A DNA stretch of 64,000 nt, taken from contig NZ_WQMO01000001.1 in assembly GCF_013366805.1 (NCBI RefSeq), positions 1 to 64,000 on the forward strand. The letters are read 5' to 3'. Below are positions 1 to 9,345 of the stretch, piece after piece. Source of the DNA: Wolbachia endosymbiont of Litomosoides brasiliensis (GTDB taxonomy: Bacteria > Pseudomonadota > Alphaproteobacteria > Rickettsiales > Anaplasmataceae). Position 1 is the stretch's first letter; each line of letters begins with the position of its first letter. The notes below the pieces were generated by a model. That model saw only the letters and a list, made by a program, of their open reading frames with translations, had not been told where the DNA came from and searched no databases. Both the position numbers and the translations under genes were made by a program.

Positions 1-112
1 AACAATTATTGATTCCAACATCATTAAACATTGCTTTTTACTTACTTCAGTAAGGCTCCTTTTCCATTATTGTCTATCAGTTCCTTGTATAATAGGAATT
101 GATATGACCTTT
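1..112 (-). mobile_element. IS630-family remnant (copy A), 5' end only
   Basis: This is the 5' terminal piece of a minus-strand IS630-type element cut by the window edge. It aligns by eye with the ends of the copies at 10540-10624 and 17180-17276: the same gene-start segment, then the terminus ending in AATTGATATGA. No coding capacity remains here. Confidence 0.75.
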
Positions 113-124
113 AGCCTTAAATTT

Positions 125-450
125 TAAGAAATTTGCTCAATGGGAAAAAGGCAAAAGAACCCTTGGTTGATATCCGTTTAAAAACATTGGCGTTTTTTTA
201 TGTTTTAAACACTTAACAAGTGCGACTTGGCTGCTTTTTATCGTAGCTGGTCTTTGATCATAAATGTTAAAGAAATTTACTAAGCAGGAAAAAAGGCAAA
301 AAATATTCTGTGGTAGATAGTGTTTAACTCTCTAACGCTTTGTAAACGTGTTTTAGCTTATATAGTAAAAAACCCTAGAAATGTTGTAGAGATATAAGGT
401 ATACATAGTGCAAAAAGATTAAATATAAGACGCCAATTGCGTGGCACTTC
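125..450 (+). repeat. Dispersed intergenic repeat, copy 1
   Basis: A non-coding AT-rich repeat that recurs at 45884-46155 (same orientation) and 55129-55497 (inverted). Shared blocks include CCTTGGTT followed by an ACATTGGCG-like block, GGAAAAAGGCAAAA, TTTTAGCTTATAT, CCTAGAAATGTTGT and ATAGTGCAAAAA. The block around 127-156 is repeated at 270-301 within this copy. No open frame is conserved between copies. From 451 to 590 I see nothing recognisable except a possible leader for the next gene. Confidence 0.65.
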
Positions 451-590
451 GTTAGCTTCATATGATTAAGGGGGATGGAAAAAGCTTGTCAGGCGTTTTT
501 CGTTTCTATGAGCTACTAAGTGCCTCTATAATATAAAATATAAGCAAAATAAACTGTGTATTTTTTCAATAAATTGACTATGCTAAAGAC

Positions 591-1664
591 ATGCAAAAAC
601 GTCATATAACCATTTGTCTTATACTACTTCTCGTAATGGGCATGTTATTCTTAGTACGCCCTATGATTTTTCCGTGCTTAATGTCTATCGTCGTTGCATA
701 TCTATTTAATCCGCTAGTAATAAAGTTTGGAAAGTATGGAATACCACGCCTATATTCTGTAATTTTCATAATATTTGTTCTACTAATGATTTTCATACTA
801 ACTATTACGTTTGTTTTACCTATTACATATGTTCAAATTACCTCAATATTAAATTTTTTAGTAAGTAAAGTACCTTCATTAAACCTTAAAATTATCCCAT
901 CTATACTAGAGTTTCTTAATATAAAAATTGACAATGGTTTGTTTGATCACCTGTCTAAAAATTTAGCAGAAAATTACAGCAATTATGTATCTTATTTCAT
1001 AAATGCTTTTAATATTGCCAGTAACTTTATAATTCAGGTATTGAGCTCAAGCTTCAGCTTAATTCATATAGTATCATTAGTAGTGATTACTCCGGTAATA
1101 TTCTTCTATATATTGCGTGATTGGCCTCTCATTGTAGAAAAAGTTAATCAATTAGTTCCTATTCCTTATAGAAAAAGAGTTGCAGATTATTTTTTAAAAG
1201 TGGATTTTATTATATCTAATTACTTGAAAGGGCAGGCAAATGTGTGTGTTGTTATGACAGCTTTTTATTCTATAGGCCTTGGTATGATTGGATTAAAATA
1301 TCCTATTGCTATTGGAATTTTATCAGGGGCACTGACGTTTATACCTTATATAGGGCCATTGCTATATACTGTGATTGGATTTTTGAGCGCCGTTACTCAA
1401 TTTAGTGAATGGTTTGAAAGTATTGCTGTTCTACTGTTATTTGGTGTCGGGCAGTTAATAGATGTAAATATATTGGTTCCTTTATTAGTAGGAAGAAAGG
1501 TTCATATACATCCAGCTATAATCATTATTGGAATTACTGTATGTGCCTCATATTTTGGGTTCATGGGGATATTACTTTTTGTTCCAATAATAGCAATGTT
1601 TAATGTATCAGTAAGGTATACAATTGATCTTTATCTTAAAAGTGAGTTTTATAAGAGCGGCTAA
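591..1664 (+). CDS. AI-2E family transporter / PerM-like permease
   Basis: A 357-residue polytopic membrane protein. The hydrophobic pattern suggests about seven or eight helices: a pair at the N-terminus (residues about 7-75), a large polar segment of about residues 95-145, and a helical cluster to the end. The motif PYIGPLLYTVIGFL near residue 250 is typical of the UPF0118/PerM (AI-2E exporter) family, and the length fits. Substrates of intracellular members are unknown; efflux of a small metabolite is only inference. The start at 591 is supported by the hydrophobic N-terminus that follows directly. It stands upstream of the Hda-like gene on the same strand with a gap of 114 bp. Confidence 0.85.
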   Translation: MQKRHITICLILLLVMGMLFLVRPMIFPCLMSIVVAYLFNPLVIKFGKYGIPRLYSVIFIIFVLLMIFILTITFVLPITYVQITSILNFLVSKVPSLNLKIIPSILEFLNIKIDNGLFDHLSKNLAENYSNYVSYFINAFNIASNFIIQVLSSSFSLIHIVSLVVITPVIFFYILRDWPLIVEKVNQLVPIPYRKRVADYFLKVDFIISNYLKGQANVCVVMTAFYSIGLGMIGLKYPIAIGILSGALTFIPYIGPLLYTVIGFLSAVTQFSEWFESIAVLLLFGVGQLIDVNILVPLLVGRKVHIHPAIIIIGITVCASYFGFMGILLFVPIIAMFNVSVRYTIDLYLKSEFYKSG

Positions 1665-1778
1665 TAGATTTTTTGCATAATCAACTTATGATAATGAAAA
1701 GATGGATCATAGAATGCCTGAAGTGCTTGAAGAAGGCGAGCAAATTTTGACAAAAAGATTACTAATTAGAGGCACAAG

Positions 1779-2423
1779 ATGTTTAACATGCAACTTAATT
1801 TATTTAACAACAATCACGTTGATTATAGTCGGCAAAATTATATTGTTTTAGATGAGAATAAGCGTATATATAATGCAGTAATTAATGATTTATCTTGGAA
1901 ATGCCTACTTCTCTTTGGGCCTAAAGGCTCTGGCAAAACTCACCTTGCTCACATTTGGCAGTCGATAAACAATGCGATTTTTATTAATGTAAACGACTTT
2001 ATAGGTGAGATTGGGAATAGCGATGCTTTTATTTTAGAAGATATGCAAGACATCCAAGATGAAGCAATGCTATTACACTGTTATAACTACATGAAAGAAA
2101 ATAACAAGAGGTTGCTAATTACTTCCTCAACTTCACTCAAAAGGCTTAATTTTAAATTGAAAGACTTAAGCTCTCGCATATTATCAACCATCAGCGTAAA
2201 AATTCCGTCTGCAAGCGAGGAATTATTACGGATTATGTTAATGAAAAGATTTTCAGACAAGCAGTTGAAAATTAATTTGAAAGTGATTAATTACATTTTA
2301 GCAAGAATAGAGCGTTCTTTTTGTAGCGTTACTAAGATTATAGAGAAAATGGATGATAGATCTATGGGATCAAATGTTACCATTCCTTTTGTTAGCACTT
2401 TACTAAAAAAGGATACTATGTAA
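1779..2423 (+). CDS. hda: DnaA-family AAA+ ATPase, Hda-like replication regulator
   Basis: A 214-residue protein with the DnaA/Hda AAA+ core but no DNA-binding C-terminal domain. Walker A is GPKGSGKT at about residues 47-54 and the Walker B-like segment AFILEDMQD is near 83-91, followed by a sensor-1-type TSS segment. In the family, Hda with the beta clamp stimulates ATP hydrolysis on DnaA and prevents re-initiation. The N-terminus MFNMQLNLF is compatible with a clamp-binding peptide of the QL[ND]LF type, which supports a start at 1779 (an AGAGG box lies just upstream). Size and architecture fit Hda better than DnaA. Confidence 0.82.
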   Translation: MFNMQLNLFNNNHVDYSRQNYIVLDENKRIYNAVINDLSWKCLLLFGPKGSGKTHLAHIWQSINNAIFINVNDFIGEIGNSDAFILEDMQDIQDEAMLLHCYNYMKENNKRLLITSSTSLKRLNFKLKDLSSRILSTISVKIPSASEELLRIMLMKRFSDKQLKINLKVINYILARIERSFCSVTKIIEKMDDRSMGSNVTIPFVSTLLKKDTM

Positions 2424-2475
2424 TTCCTTTTTTTGCAGAGTATTTTTTGCATATACTGAAAATTTGTTGACATTC

Positions 2476-2491
2476 GTGACACTAATGTCAC
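2476..2491. promoter_or_regulatory. 16-bp perfect palindrome, possible operator
   Basis: GTGACA-CTAA-TGTCAC is a perfect inverted repeat in the 211-bp gap after the Hda gene. A TATAAT hexamer lies at 2537-2542, upstream of the small ORF and the xer gene. The position suits a transcription-factor site, but no convincing -35 box or known regulator links to it. Confidence 0.35.
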
Positions 2492-2634
2492 TGAAGTCTC
2501 CGCTTATTTATGCTAGGGCTATAAAAAATATTATGCTATAATTAAGTATTAATGGATATGGTTAAGAGGCAGTATATTATAGTAGGGCTTACTTTGTAAG
2601 ATGTTTTCTGGAGATTTGATGTTATAATTTAATT

Positions 2635-2805
2635 ATGGTAAGAACAAGATTAAATCTAAAAAAAAGGTTAAGACGAAAGTTTGTTATACTTGTCCTATTG
2701 GTAAATGCTTTATTTATTTCGTATTTTTTAATAAGGAATACGGATAGTATTTCCAGTCAGATGATAGTAAAAGAAATAAATATAGGAGCTGATAATGAAA
2801 AATAG
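2635..2805 (+). CDS. Small single-span membrane protein upstream of xer (possibly FtsB/DivIC- or FtsL-like)
   Basis: A 56-residue frame starting MVRTRLNLKKRLRRKF, followed by one hydrophobic helix (about residues 16-34) and a short polar tail. The basic N-terminus and single helix resemble the start of FtsB/FtsL-type septum proteins, but it is much shorter and lacks an obvious coiled coil, so the family is uncertain. Its stop overlaps the start of the recombinase by 11 bp, a layout typical of translational coupling. This supports it as a real gene. Confidence 0.5.
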   Translation: MVRTRLNLKKRLRRKFVILVLLVNALFISYFLIRNTDSISSQMIVKEINIGADNEK

Positions 2806-3781
2806 GCAGTTACATGATAAAAAAGAAAATCTTTACATCACATATTACATAGGTGCTTTAGTATCAGAAAGGTCCGCTACACAAAATACTTTGGAAAGTT
2901 ATCGTTCAGATTTACATCAACTTGAAGATTTTCTGCTAAAAAGTGGTACTACTTTGGTTGGTGCGGGCAAAACTAACGTTAAAGATTATGTCAGGTTTCT
3001 ATGCACACAGAAAAAATACAAAAGCAGTTCTATATCAAGAAAGGTATCTGCTATGAGAAATTTTTATAGGTGCCTATTCAATGATGGAATAATAGATTCT
3101 AATCCAGCTCCAGCTAATGATGACGAGTTGAAAAATCCGAAGGTTTTTCGTCCTTTGCCTAAGCATTTAAGCGTTAAAGAAATGCTTTTGCTGATGGACA
3201 CAGTTAGAAAATCAGCAAATGAATCGAATAAAGAGATAAATAGCAGAAGGTTATGCGCTATTTTAGACATCTTATACTCTTCTGGCGTACGCATCTCTGA
3301 ACTAATTAGTATAAAATTATATGAAGTGTCACATTTATTGAACAGTAGTGACAAGGAATGTTATATAATAATAAAAGGAAAGAGCAGTAAAGAAAGGCAA
3401 GTCTTCTTTAATGAGCAAGCATTGCAGAGCCTTAGAAATTATTTGTTAGCTCGCAATAATCTAATTTCCGACGGAAAGGAATCTGATTGGTTATTTCCAG
3501 GCAATAAGCCTAATAAGCCAGTTACAAGACAGAGAATCGGTCAGTTGATTAAGGAACTAGCGAAAAAATGCAATATTGATAAGAATAAAATCTCCCCACA
3601 TGTGATTAGGCATTCCTTTGCGACTCATCTACTAGATAGTGGAGCAAGTATTATGTTGATACAGAAAATTCTTGGACATACTAACCTTTCTACAACACAA
3701 ATATACACTCATATTGCTAACAAAAAATTAAAGGATAAATTAGTTGATTCGCATCTTATCACTCAGGTAATCAATAGTTAA
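2795..3781 (+). CDS. xerD: Tyrosine recombinase XerC/XerD
   Basis: A 328-residue site-specific recombinase. An N-terminal SAM-like core-binding domain (about residues 10-100) precedes the catalytic domain. The expected catalytic set is visible: R166 (SSGVR), K196 (IKGKS), H269 and R272 (HVIRH), H295 (LGH) and nucleophile Y304 (TTQIYTHI). XerC/XerD resolve chromosome dimers at dif at the division septum. The TTQIYTH form favours XerD but does not exclude XerC, so the symbol is tentative. It overlaps the preceding small membrane-protein gene by 11 bp. Confidence 0.85.
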   Translation: MKNRQLHDKKENLYITYYIGALVSERSATQNTLESYRSDLHQLEDFLLKSGTTLVGAGKTNVKDYVRFLCTQKKYKSSSISRKVSAMRNFYRCLFNDGIIDSNPAPANDDELKNPKVFRPLPKHLSVKEMLLLMDTVRKSANESNKEINSRRLCAILDILYSSGVRISELISIKLYEVSHLLNSSDKECYIIIKGKSSKERQVFFNEQALQSLRNYLLARNNLISDGKESDWLFPGNKPNKPVTRQRIGQLIKELAKKCNIDKNKISPHVIRHSFATHLLDSGASIMLIQKILGHTNLSTTQIYTHIANKKLKDKLVDSHLITQVINS

Positions 3782-3844
3782 ATTTGTTGTTTTTAATTTA
3801 TAGCAAAGTTAAATTCAAATAAGTTCATTTGGGAATAGGCTTTT

Positions 3845-4558
3845 GTGATTTCAAGTTTATTGTTTAATTTTTTTCTTATACTATGGGAAGTGTTCTATAC
3901 TTTGGTTGCCCTTCCTGTGATTCTCTTTCCTGCACATGTGATAACCATTTTTCTTGCTTGCTCAGTAAGGGTTGTATTACTCATGCTTCGTCTGCTATGT
4001 GGAATTGAATACGAGGTTAGGGGGATGGAAAATATTCCAAAATATCCTTTTGTAATTGCCTCTAAGCACCAATCTCCACTTGAAACGTTTATCTTTATAC
4101 TTTTATTTAGAAACGCAGTTTTTGTTTTGAAACGTGAACTGAAATGGGTTCCCTTCATTGGCTTGCATCTTGTGGCGCTTAGAATGATTTTTATTAACCG
4201 TTCGAATGGTGTCAATGCTATGCGCCATATCATCAAGCTAGCAAGAATGTGTATAGCAGAAAATAGGAGCATAATAATATTTCCTGAAGGTACTAGGACA
4301 GCTGCAAAGCAAAAAACAAAATATCAACCAGGTATTGCTGCTTTGTATAGTGTATTATCTGTTCCTGTATTACCGGTCGCTTTAAATACCGGTTTATTTT
4401 GGCCAAAGGGCATACTTGCTATGAGAAGGAATCCTGGGAAAGCGGTAATAGAGGTGTTGCCTCCAATATATCATGGGTTAAATAAAGATGAGTTTTTGGA
4501 AAATTTGGAAAAAACTATTGAAGAGAGAAGTAACAAACTAACTGCAGAGAAAAACTAG
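3845..4558 (+). CDS. plsC: 1-acyl-sn-glycerol-3-phosphate acyltransferase
   Basis: A 237-residue PlsC-type acyltransferase that makes phosphatidic acid from lysophosphatidate at the inner membrane. Two hydrophobic stretches occupy the first 50 residues. The catalytic block reads KHQSPLE (H75, with Glu instead of Asp at the second position of the HX4D motif), followed by FPEGTR at about 146-151. The start is GTG at 3845 with no better ATG upstream. It lies 63 bp after xer and 62 bp before rpsT on the same strand. Confidence 0.88.
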   Translation: MISSLLFNFFLILWEVFYTLVALPVILFPAHVITIFLACSVRVVLLMLRLLCGIEYEVRGMENIPKYPFVIASKHQSPLETFIFILLFRNAVFVLKRELKWVPFIGLHLVALRMIFINRSNGVNAMRHIIKLARMCIAENRSIIIFPEGTRTAAKQKTKYQPGIAALYSVLSVPVLPVALNTGLFWPKGILAMRRNPGKAVIEVLPPIYHGLNKDEFLENLEKTIEERSNKLTAEKN

Positions 4559-4620
4559 TATTGCAAATCAGTAAGAAAATTCTATAATAAAAGAGGGTAC
4601 AGTGTTTTAGGTATTAATAC

Positions 4621-4890
4621 ATGGCAAATCATAAGAATGCTAAGAAGATGATAAAGGTAATAACAAAGCGCACTTTAATAAATAAAATGCGTAAAAGTAA
4701 AACTCGCACTGCTGTTAGAAAATTAGTTGATATAATTAAGTCTGGCAATAAAGAAAATATCATTCCAGCGTTTCGAGACGCCGAGTCTAATTTACACAAG
4801 TGTGTTAATAAAGGTGTTATCCATAAAAACGCTGCTGCACGCAAAATAAGTCGCTTGAATGCAAAAGTAAAAGCATTGATGACCGCTTAA
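4621..4890 (+). CDS. rpsT: 30S ribosomal protein S20
   Basis: An 89-residue, very basic protein beginning MANHKNAKKMIK, the standard S20 N-terminus, with the conserved VIHKNAAARKISRLN block near the C-terminus. It binds 16S rRNA in the small subunit body. The length equals the family norm. It is monocistronic or lies at the end of the plsC transcript. Confidence 0.95.
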   Translation: MANHKNAKKMIKVITKRTLINKMRKSKTRTAVRKLVDIIKSGNKENIIPAFRDAESNLHKCVNKGVIHKNAAARKISRLNAKVKALMTA

Positions 4891-4952
4891 TGTGATTAGT
4901 GCAAAGTTAACCGTTCAATTTATATGCTTTACGCAAAATTCAAGTAGCTTAA

Positions 4953-6206
4953 ATGATGAATAAAAAGGCGTTATTGGAACTAAACAATGGGCTAAAAATT
5001 GAGTTACCTGTATTAAGCGGAACAATGGGTTTTGATGTGTTAAATATTAAAGGTTTATACAGGGCCACAAGGTTACTTACCTACGACCCAGGGTTTGTTT
5101 CCACAGCCTCATGTTCTTCTGCAATTACGTTCATTGATGGAGATAAAGGAATTCTTAGGTATAGAGGGCATGATATAGCTGATTTAGCAAAAAGCAATGA
5201 TTTTACCGCTGTAATTTATTTGCTACTCTATGGCAAGTTGCCCAATCTAGAACAACACAAAAAGTTTTTCCTAAAAATACAAGAATTATCTAAAGTGCCA
5301 GGGCAGGTTGTAAATGTAATTAAAGCATTTCCCAAAGCTGCTCACCCTATGTCAATTTTGATTGCGTGTTTTGCAAGTTTGTCAGCGCTTTACCATGAGA
5401 AATATGGTAACAATGTCAGTAATGAAAACCTAGATTTTGGAATCTCTGCAATAGCGCAGGTTCCTGCAATTATTGCAATGATCTATAGGCATACCGATGA
5501 TCAGGAATTCATAGATACTGATAATGAATTAAGCTATAGCAAAAATTTCTTAAGGATGATGTTTGGTGATGCTCTTGATAACGATAAAAGCACCCTTTTT
5601 GCTAAAGCCTTAGACAAAATATTTACTCTTCATGCTGATCATGAGCAGAATGCGTCAACAGCAGCTGTCAGGGTAGTAGGATCGGCTGGTTCCAATTTAT
5701 TTGCATGCCTTTCTGCAGGGGTTGCTGCACTTTGGGGGCCTGCACATGGTGGAGCTAACGAGGCAGTTGTAAATATGTTAAAGGAGATAGAACAAAGCGG
5801 GAATGTAGATAAATTTATTGAAAAAGCTAAAGATGACAAGGACCCGTTTAAATTGATGGGATTTGGGCATCGTATTTATAAAAATTACGATCCGCGTGCG
5901 CGCATATTGAAAGATGCTTGTGATGAGGTTTTAAATAAGCTAGGACAAAATAGTAAACTGCTCAAGATTGCAAAAGAACTTGAAGAAATAGCTTTAAAAG
6001 ATAAGTATTTTGTTGTGCGTAAGTTATATCCAAATGTTGATTTCTATTCAGGTATAATAATGAATGCCATCAATATTCCTTCAACTATGTTCACACCTAT
6101 TTTTGCACTTGCAAGAACTACTGGTTGGGTTACTCAGTGGTATGAAATGGTAAATGATAAGGAAACTAAGATTTGCAGGCCAAGGCAGCTCTATGTTGGT
6201 AAGTAA
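4953..6206 (+). CDS. gltA: Type II citrate synthase
   Basis: A 417-residue enzyme that condenses oxaloacetate and acetyl-CoA to citrate. The family signature is present: LHADHEQNAST around H227/H230, GPAHGGANEA with the catalytic His at 265, and GFGHRIYKNYDPRA with the catalytic His at 306. Length and N-terminal beta domain fit bacterial hexameric type II enzymes. It starts MMNKK, where either Met could serve. It is followed by about 195 bp without a gene and then a dead IS630 copy. Confidence 0.96.
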   Translation: MMNKKALLELNNGLKIELPVLSGTMGFDVLNIKGLYRATRLLTYDPGFVSTASCSSAITFIDGDKGILRYRGHDIADLAKSNDFTAVIYLLLYGKLPNLEQHKKFFLKIQELSKVPGQVVNVIKAFPKAAHPMSILIACFASLSALYHEKYGNNVSNENLDFGISAIAQVPAIIAMIYRHTDDQEFIDTDNELSYSKNFLRMMFGDALDNDKSTLFAKALDKIFTLHADHEQNASTAAVRVVGSAGSNLFACLSAGVAALWGPAHGGANEAVVNMLKEIEQSGNVDKFIEKAKDDKDPFKLMGFGHRIYKNYDPRARILKDACDEVLNKLGQNSKLLKIAKELEEIALKDKYFVVRKLYPNVDFYSGIIMNAINIPSTMFTPIFALARTTGWVTQWYEMVNDKETKICRPRQLYVGK

Positions 6207-6401
6207 GCCTTCATTTGCAGGCGGTGGTGTAACAGAAAAAATTTCAAGCAAGTACAACCATTAAATTGAGGTAGATTAAATGTAGCCATGCAATGATAGA
6301 GACGTGTTTGTGAATTAAACATAAAAATTACTTGACAAACCTTGCCGATTCCCTTGCTGTGGTAGTGCTTTAGGCCTGAAATTTATCTTTAATCTTTATT
6401 T

Positions 6402-7450
6402 TATACTAATTTCCACTGTACAAGGAGCGGATAGACAATAATGAAAACGAAGCTATACTAAAGTAAGTAAAATAGCGAGGGTTAAATGGCGTTAAAATCG
6501 AAATTATTGGATGAAAAAGTCGTGGAATCAGCAAAGAAATGCCGAAGAAAGTGCTAAATAACGTATATGTTATAAAAAAAACAAATGCTGTAATTGCAGC
6601 AAAAAAGTACAGTATAACAGCCGCAACAAAAATATGTTGTACTTTAAGAACAGTATTGACTACAGGGATAAAGCACCTAAAATTTGGAAGAGAAGAAAAA
6701 TTTTTTGCTCCCCACTAACGTAGTAGAAAAACTAGATTGAACAGAGTTAATTTAAATAAGTTGAAATATAAATACAAGCAGGCCTTAATACTACCTAAAA
6801 AGATGAGAATAAGAATCCAGGAAAAATTTGCTTGAATGTCAGCAAGTCTACAGTAATATGCAGAAAATGAAGTTCTTCTATACTATACCAAGACCAATTT
6901 ACAATCAACAAGATGAAGGTAGGCAGGAAGAGTTAAAAAAAACTAATGAGGCTATTTTGGCAAGTGCCCTGAACAAGAGTTATTTTCCTTTGATGAGTTG
7001 CGGTTTGTGCGCATTTGAAAGCTGGACGCGGGTGATTTAAAAGGGGCATTAGACATAGTTAAAGTAAAATTAGGCAGGCAAAATTTTACCTCTACAGTGC
7101 AGTTAATCCTAGGAATAGAAAAGATTCTAGCTTATTTGCACTGAGTGTCAACACTAACTGTATGAATATATTTCTTGAATAAATGTCGTAATATTTAAGA
7201 ATGCGAGAAGCCTTTCTTGTCGTAAATTGTACAAGTTAACATAAGTTGAAAAATTTAAAGGCACTGCCACCGTACTCCTGGGCTCAATGCTATGTTGCAT
7301 ATAAAAAAATATTTTGCTTAATAAAGTCTATAATACACAATTGCTTTGCTTGGAAGCGCTTTGTGCAAATTTATTACCTTCTTTCTTATTCCACAATTAA
7401 ATAACTCTGCAATGTTACTTATTTGATCCATTAACAATGAGAATTAGTTT
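6402..7450 (+). mobile_element. IS630-family element (copy B), degenerate, near full length
   Basis: It begins TATACTAATTTCC and ends AATGAGAATTAG, which are imperfect terminal inverted repeats shared with the other copies. The transposase is broken by stops and frameshifts. Recognisable pieces are MALKSKLL at the start (6486), a middle part at 6828-7040 and the C-terminal DDE region. Reading across copies gives a winged-helix N-terminus and an IS630 DDE core with a LPPYSPE-type motif. Its right end replaces the upstream part of an rpe gene. Confidence 0.85.
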
Positions 7451-7525
7451 GTCGCTGGATCGGCAATATTTAGAGCTAAAGATATGAAGAGAGCAGTAAA
7501 TAATTTTAAAAGTCTGTCATTGTAA
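7451..7525 (+). pseudogene. rpe: Truncated 3' end of ribulose-phosphate 3-epimerase
   Basis: Directly after the IS630 end the frame reads VAGSAIFRAKDMKRAV and ends at a stop at 7523-7525. The VAGSAIF block followed by a short helix is the C-terminal phosphate-binding end of Rpe-type (beta/alpha)8 barrels. Only about 24 codons survive, so the rest has been lost or lies elsewhere. From 7526 to 7703 there is nothing recognisable. Confidence 0.5.
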
Positions 7526-7709
7526 TCCTATTGCCGAACATAAACCATTCCCGTCGTTCATCAGTAAAAAAAATTCTGGATGCAAGTGTTACCTACTTGA
7601 GTGATAACCGTCCCGGTGGGTCAAGTCAAAAACGTCCGTAAAGTTGTGGTAATATATATTTTTGCTATCCTTAGCTTATTCTATAAACTAAAAAGAGAAG
7701 AGATTGAAC

Positions 7710-8327
7710 ATGGTAGAGTGGCTAGTATCTGATCGACTTATTGATTATAACTACGCTGTAAAATTCATGGAAAAAAAAATTCAACAAATCCACAATAACT
7801 CATCTGATGAATTAGTATGGCTACTCCAGCACCCCCCACTGTACACAGCAGGAATCAGTGCAGCAGATAATGATGTTGTCAAAAAATTATTTCCTATACA
7901 TAAAACGGGTAGGGGTGGTAAATACACATACCATGGGCCAGGGCAACGTATTGTGTATCTAATGCTGAATCTTAAAAAAAGAAATAAATGTGATATAAAA
8001 CTCTATATTAGAGACCTTGGTAATTGGATAATAAATGTTTTAAAGTACTTTAATATATTTGGAGAATTCAAAGAAGATAGAGTGGGTGTTTGGGTAGATA
8101 ATAATGGAGTAGAAGAAAAAATAGCAGCTTTTGGCATTCGCTTAAGAAAATGGATAACTTACCATGGCATAGCGCTTAATGTCTCCCCAGATCTTTCCCA
8201 CTACAAAGGTATTATTCCTTGCGGGTTGGAGGGTTATGGTGTTACATCAATGAAAGAACTAGGTGTTAAAGCTCCACTCTCTAAATTAGATGACATACTA
8301 AAAGAAGAGTTTTATAAGATATTTTAG
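7710..8327 (+). CDS. lipB: Octanoyltransferase (lipoyl biosynthesis)
   Basis: A 205-residue enzyme that moves octanoate from acyl-ACP to lipoyl domains, the first step of de novo lipoylation. Visible LipB motifs are HPPLYTAG, GRGGKYTYHGPGQ, KIAAFGIR and the catalytic Cys in IPCGLEGYGVTSM. A TTG at 7704 is in frame, but the ATG at 7710, with an AGAAGAG box upstream, is preferred. The stop overlaps the next start by one base (TAGTG), indicating an operon with ldcA. Confidence 0.92.
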   Translation: MVEWLVSDRLIDYNYAVKFMEKKIQQIHNNSSDELVWLLQHPPLYTAGISAADNDVVKKLFPIHKTGRGGKYTYHGPGQRIVYLMLNLKKRNKCDIKLYIRDLGNWIINVLKYFNIFGEFKEDRVGVWVDNNGVEEKIAAFGIRLRKWITYHGIALNVSPDLSHYKGIIPCGLEGYGVTSMKELGVKAPLSKLDDILKEEFYKIF

Positions 8328-9328
8328 TGTACTCTATTATAATTTACTTCTTATATTTTATTTTCACTTTATGTACTAACACGGGTGCTTATACAGTTAA
8401 TCGAATTGATATTGTTGCTCCTTCTTCTAAGGGAAAAGAGCAAGATCTAACTACTATAAAAGAATATGTAGAAACTTTGGGTTTTAGCTCCCATATTTCA
8501 GAGAAAATATATAGCAATGATAATCCATTTTACTCCAACTCTGATGAATTTAGAGCAAGCGATTTAATTAATGCTCTAATTAATGATAACAAAATAATTT
8601 GGTGCATAAGAGGAGGAACAGGAGCTTCCCGATTAATTCCCTATCTAGAAAGGTTACCCAACGATAAAAAAGCAAGAATTGCTCAAAATAAGAACAAAAA
8701 AACTCTTATAGGCTATAGCGATATAACTGCCTTGCACATTTACTTACAAGTCAAATACGATTGGCAAACTCTTCACGGTACTACGTTAGAAATGATAGTA
8801 AATAATTTCGTTTCTGAAAGTTCTGTTGAAAAATTAAAAAGGTTAATCCTAAATCAGCAGAGCTCTATTAGGTTTAATAACCTAAAAATGATTAATGACG
8901 ACATCAAACTAAAAAATGGCAGGTTAGAATCTAAAATTGTTGGTGGTAACATGATTTTGGTTGAAAATAGTATAGGGACTGCTTGGCAAATAAATGCAAA
9001 GGGGAAAATTCTATTTTTAGAAGATGTAAGAGTCTATCCATATGCAATAGAGCGCAGTTTAGATCATCTAAAACAAGCCCATATTTTTGATGAAGTACAC
9101 GCAGTAATTTTTGGAAACTTTATTAACTCCGGTAACGATAATCTTGTTGAAGTTGTAAAGGAGAGATTTGCAAAGAGTGTTAATTTTCCAGTGTTCACAG
9201 TCCAAGGGATAGGCCATGGATACGTAAATGACCCTTTGCCTCTCAATACCCATGCTGCTGTTGGTGTTCAGGACGAAAAAGAAGGTTTATTTTTTATAGA
9301 TGTACAGAATATTGGCTTTATGAATTAA
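8327..9328 (+). CDS. ldcA: LD-carboxypeptidase (peptidase family S66)
   Basis: A 333-residue protein with a hydrophobic N-terminus (residues about 3-18, possible signal or anchor) and then the S66 fold. The nucleophile motif RGGTGASRL, the FLEDVR...YAIER block and GIGHGYVNDPLPL carry the Ser-Glu-His catalytic residues of murein tetrapeptide LD-carboxypeptidases. It removes terminal D-Ala from peptidoglycan tetrapeptides. It starts at a GTG overlapping the lipB stop. Presence with dapA and dapD suggests that a peptidoglycan-like material is processed. Confidence 0.87.
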   Translation: MYSIIIYFLYFIFTLCTNTGAYTVNRIDIVAPSSKGKEQDLTTIKEYVETLGFSSHISEKIYSNDNPFYSNSDEFRASDLINALINDNKIIWCIRGGTGASRLIPYLERLPNDKKARIAQNKNKKTLIGYSDITALHIYLQVKYDWQTLHGTTLEMIVNNFVSESSVEKLKRLILNQQSSIRFNNLKMINDDIKLKNGRLESKIVGGNMILVENSIGTAWQINAKGKILFLEDVRVYPYAIERSLDHLKQAHIFDEVHAVIFGNFINSGNDNLVEVVKERFAKSVNFPVFTVQGIGHGYVNDPLPLNTHAAVGVQDEKEGLFFIDVQNIGFMN

Positions 9329-9345
9329 TCTATATTGCACTAATG

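Noticed and set aside
3895-4272. 125-codon frame opposite plsC
   Set aside because: Shadow of a clear acyltransferase; no recognisable domain.
6332-6360. Promoter with TTGACA at 6332 before IS630 copy B
   Set aside because: No -10 box at the right distance and no gene downstream except the dead element.
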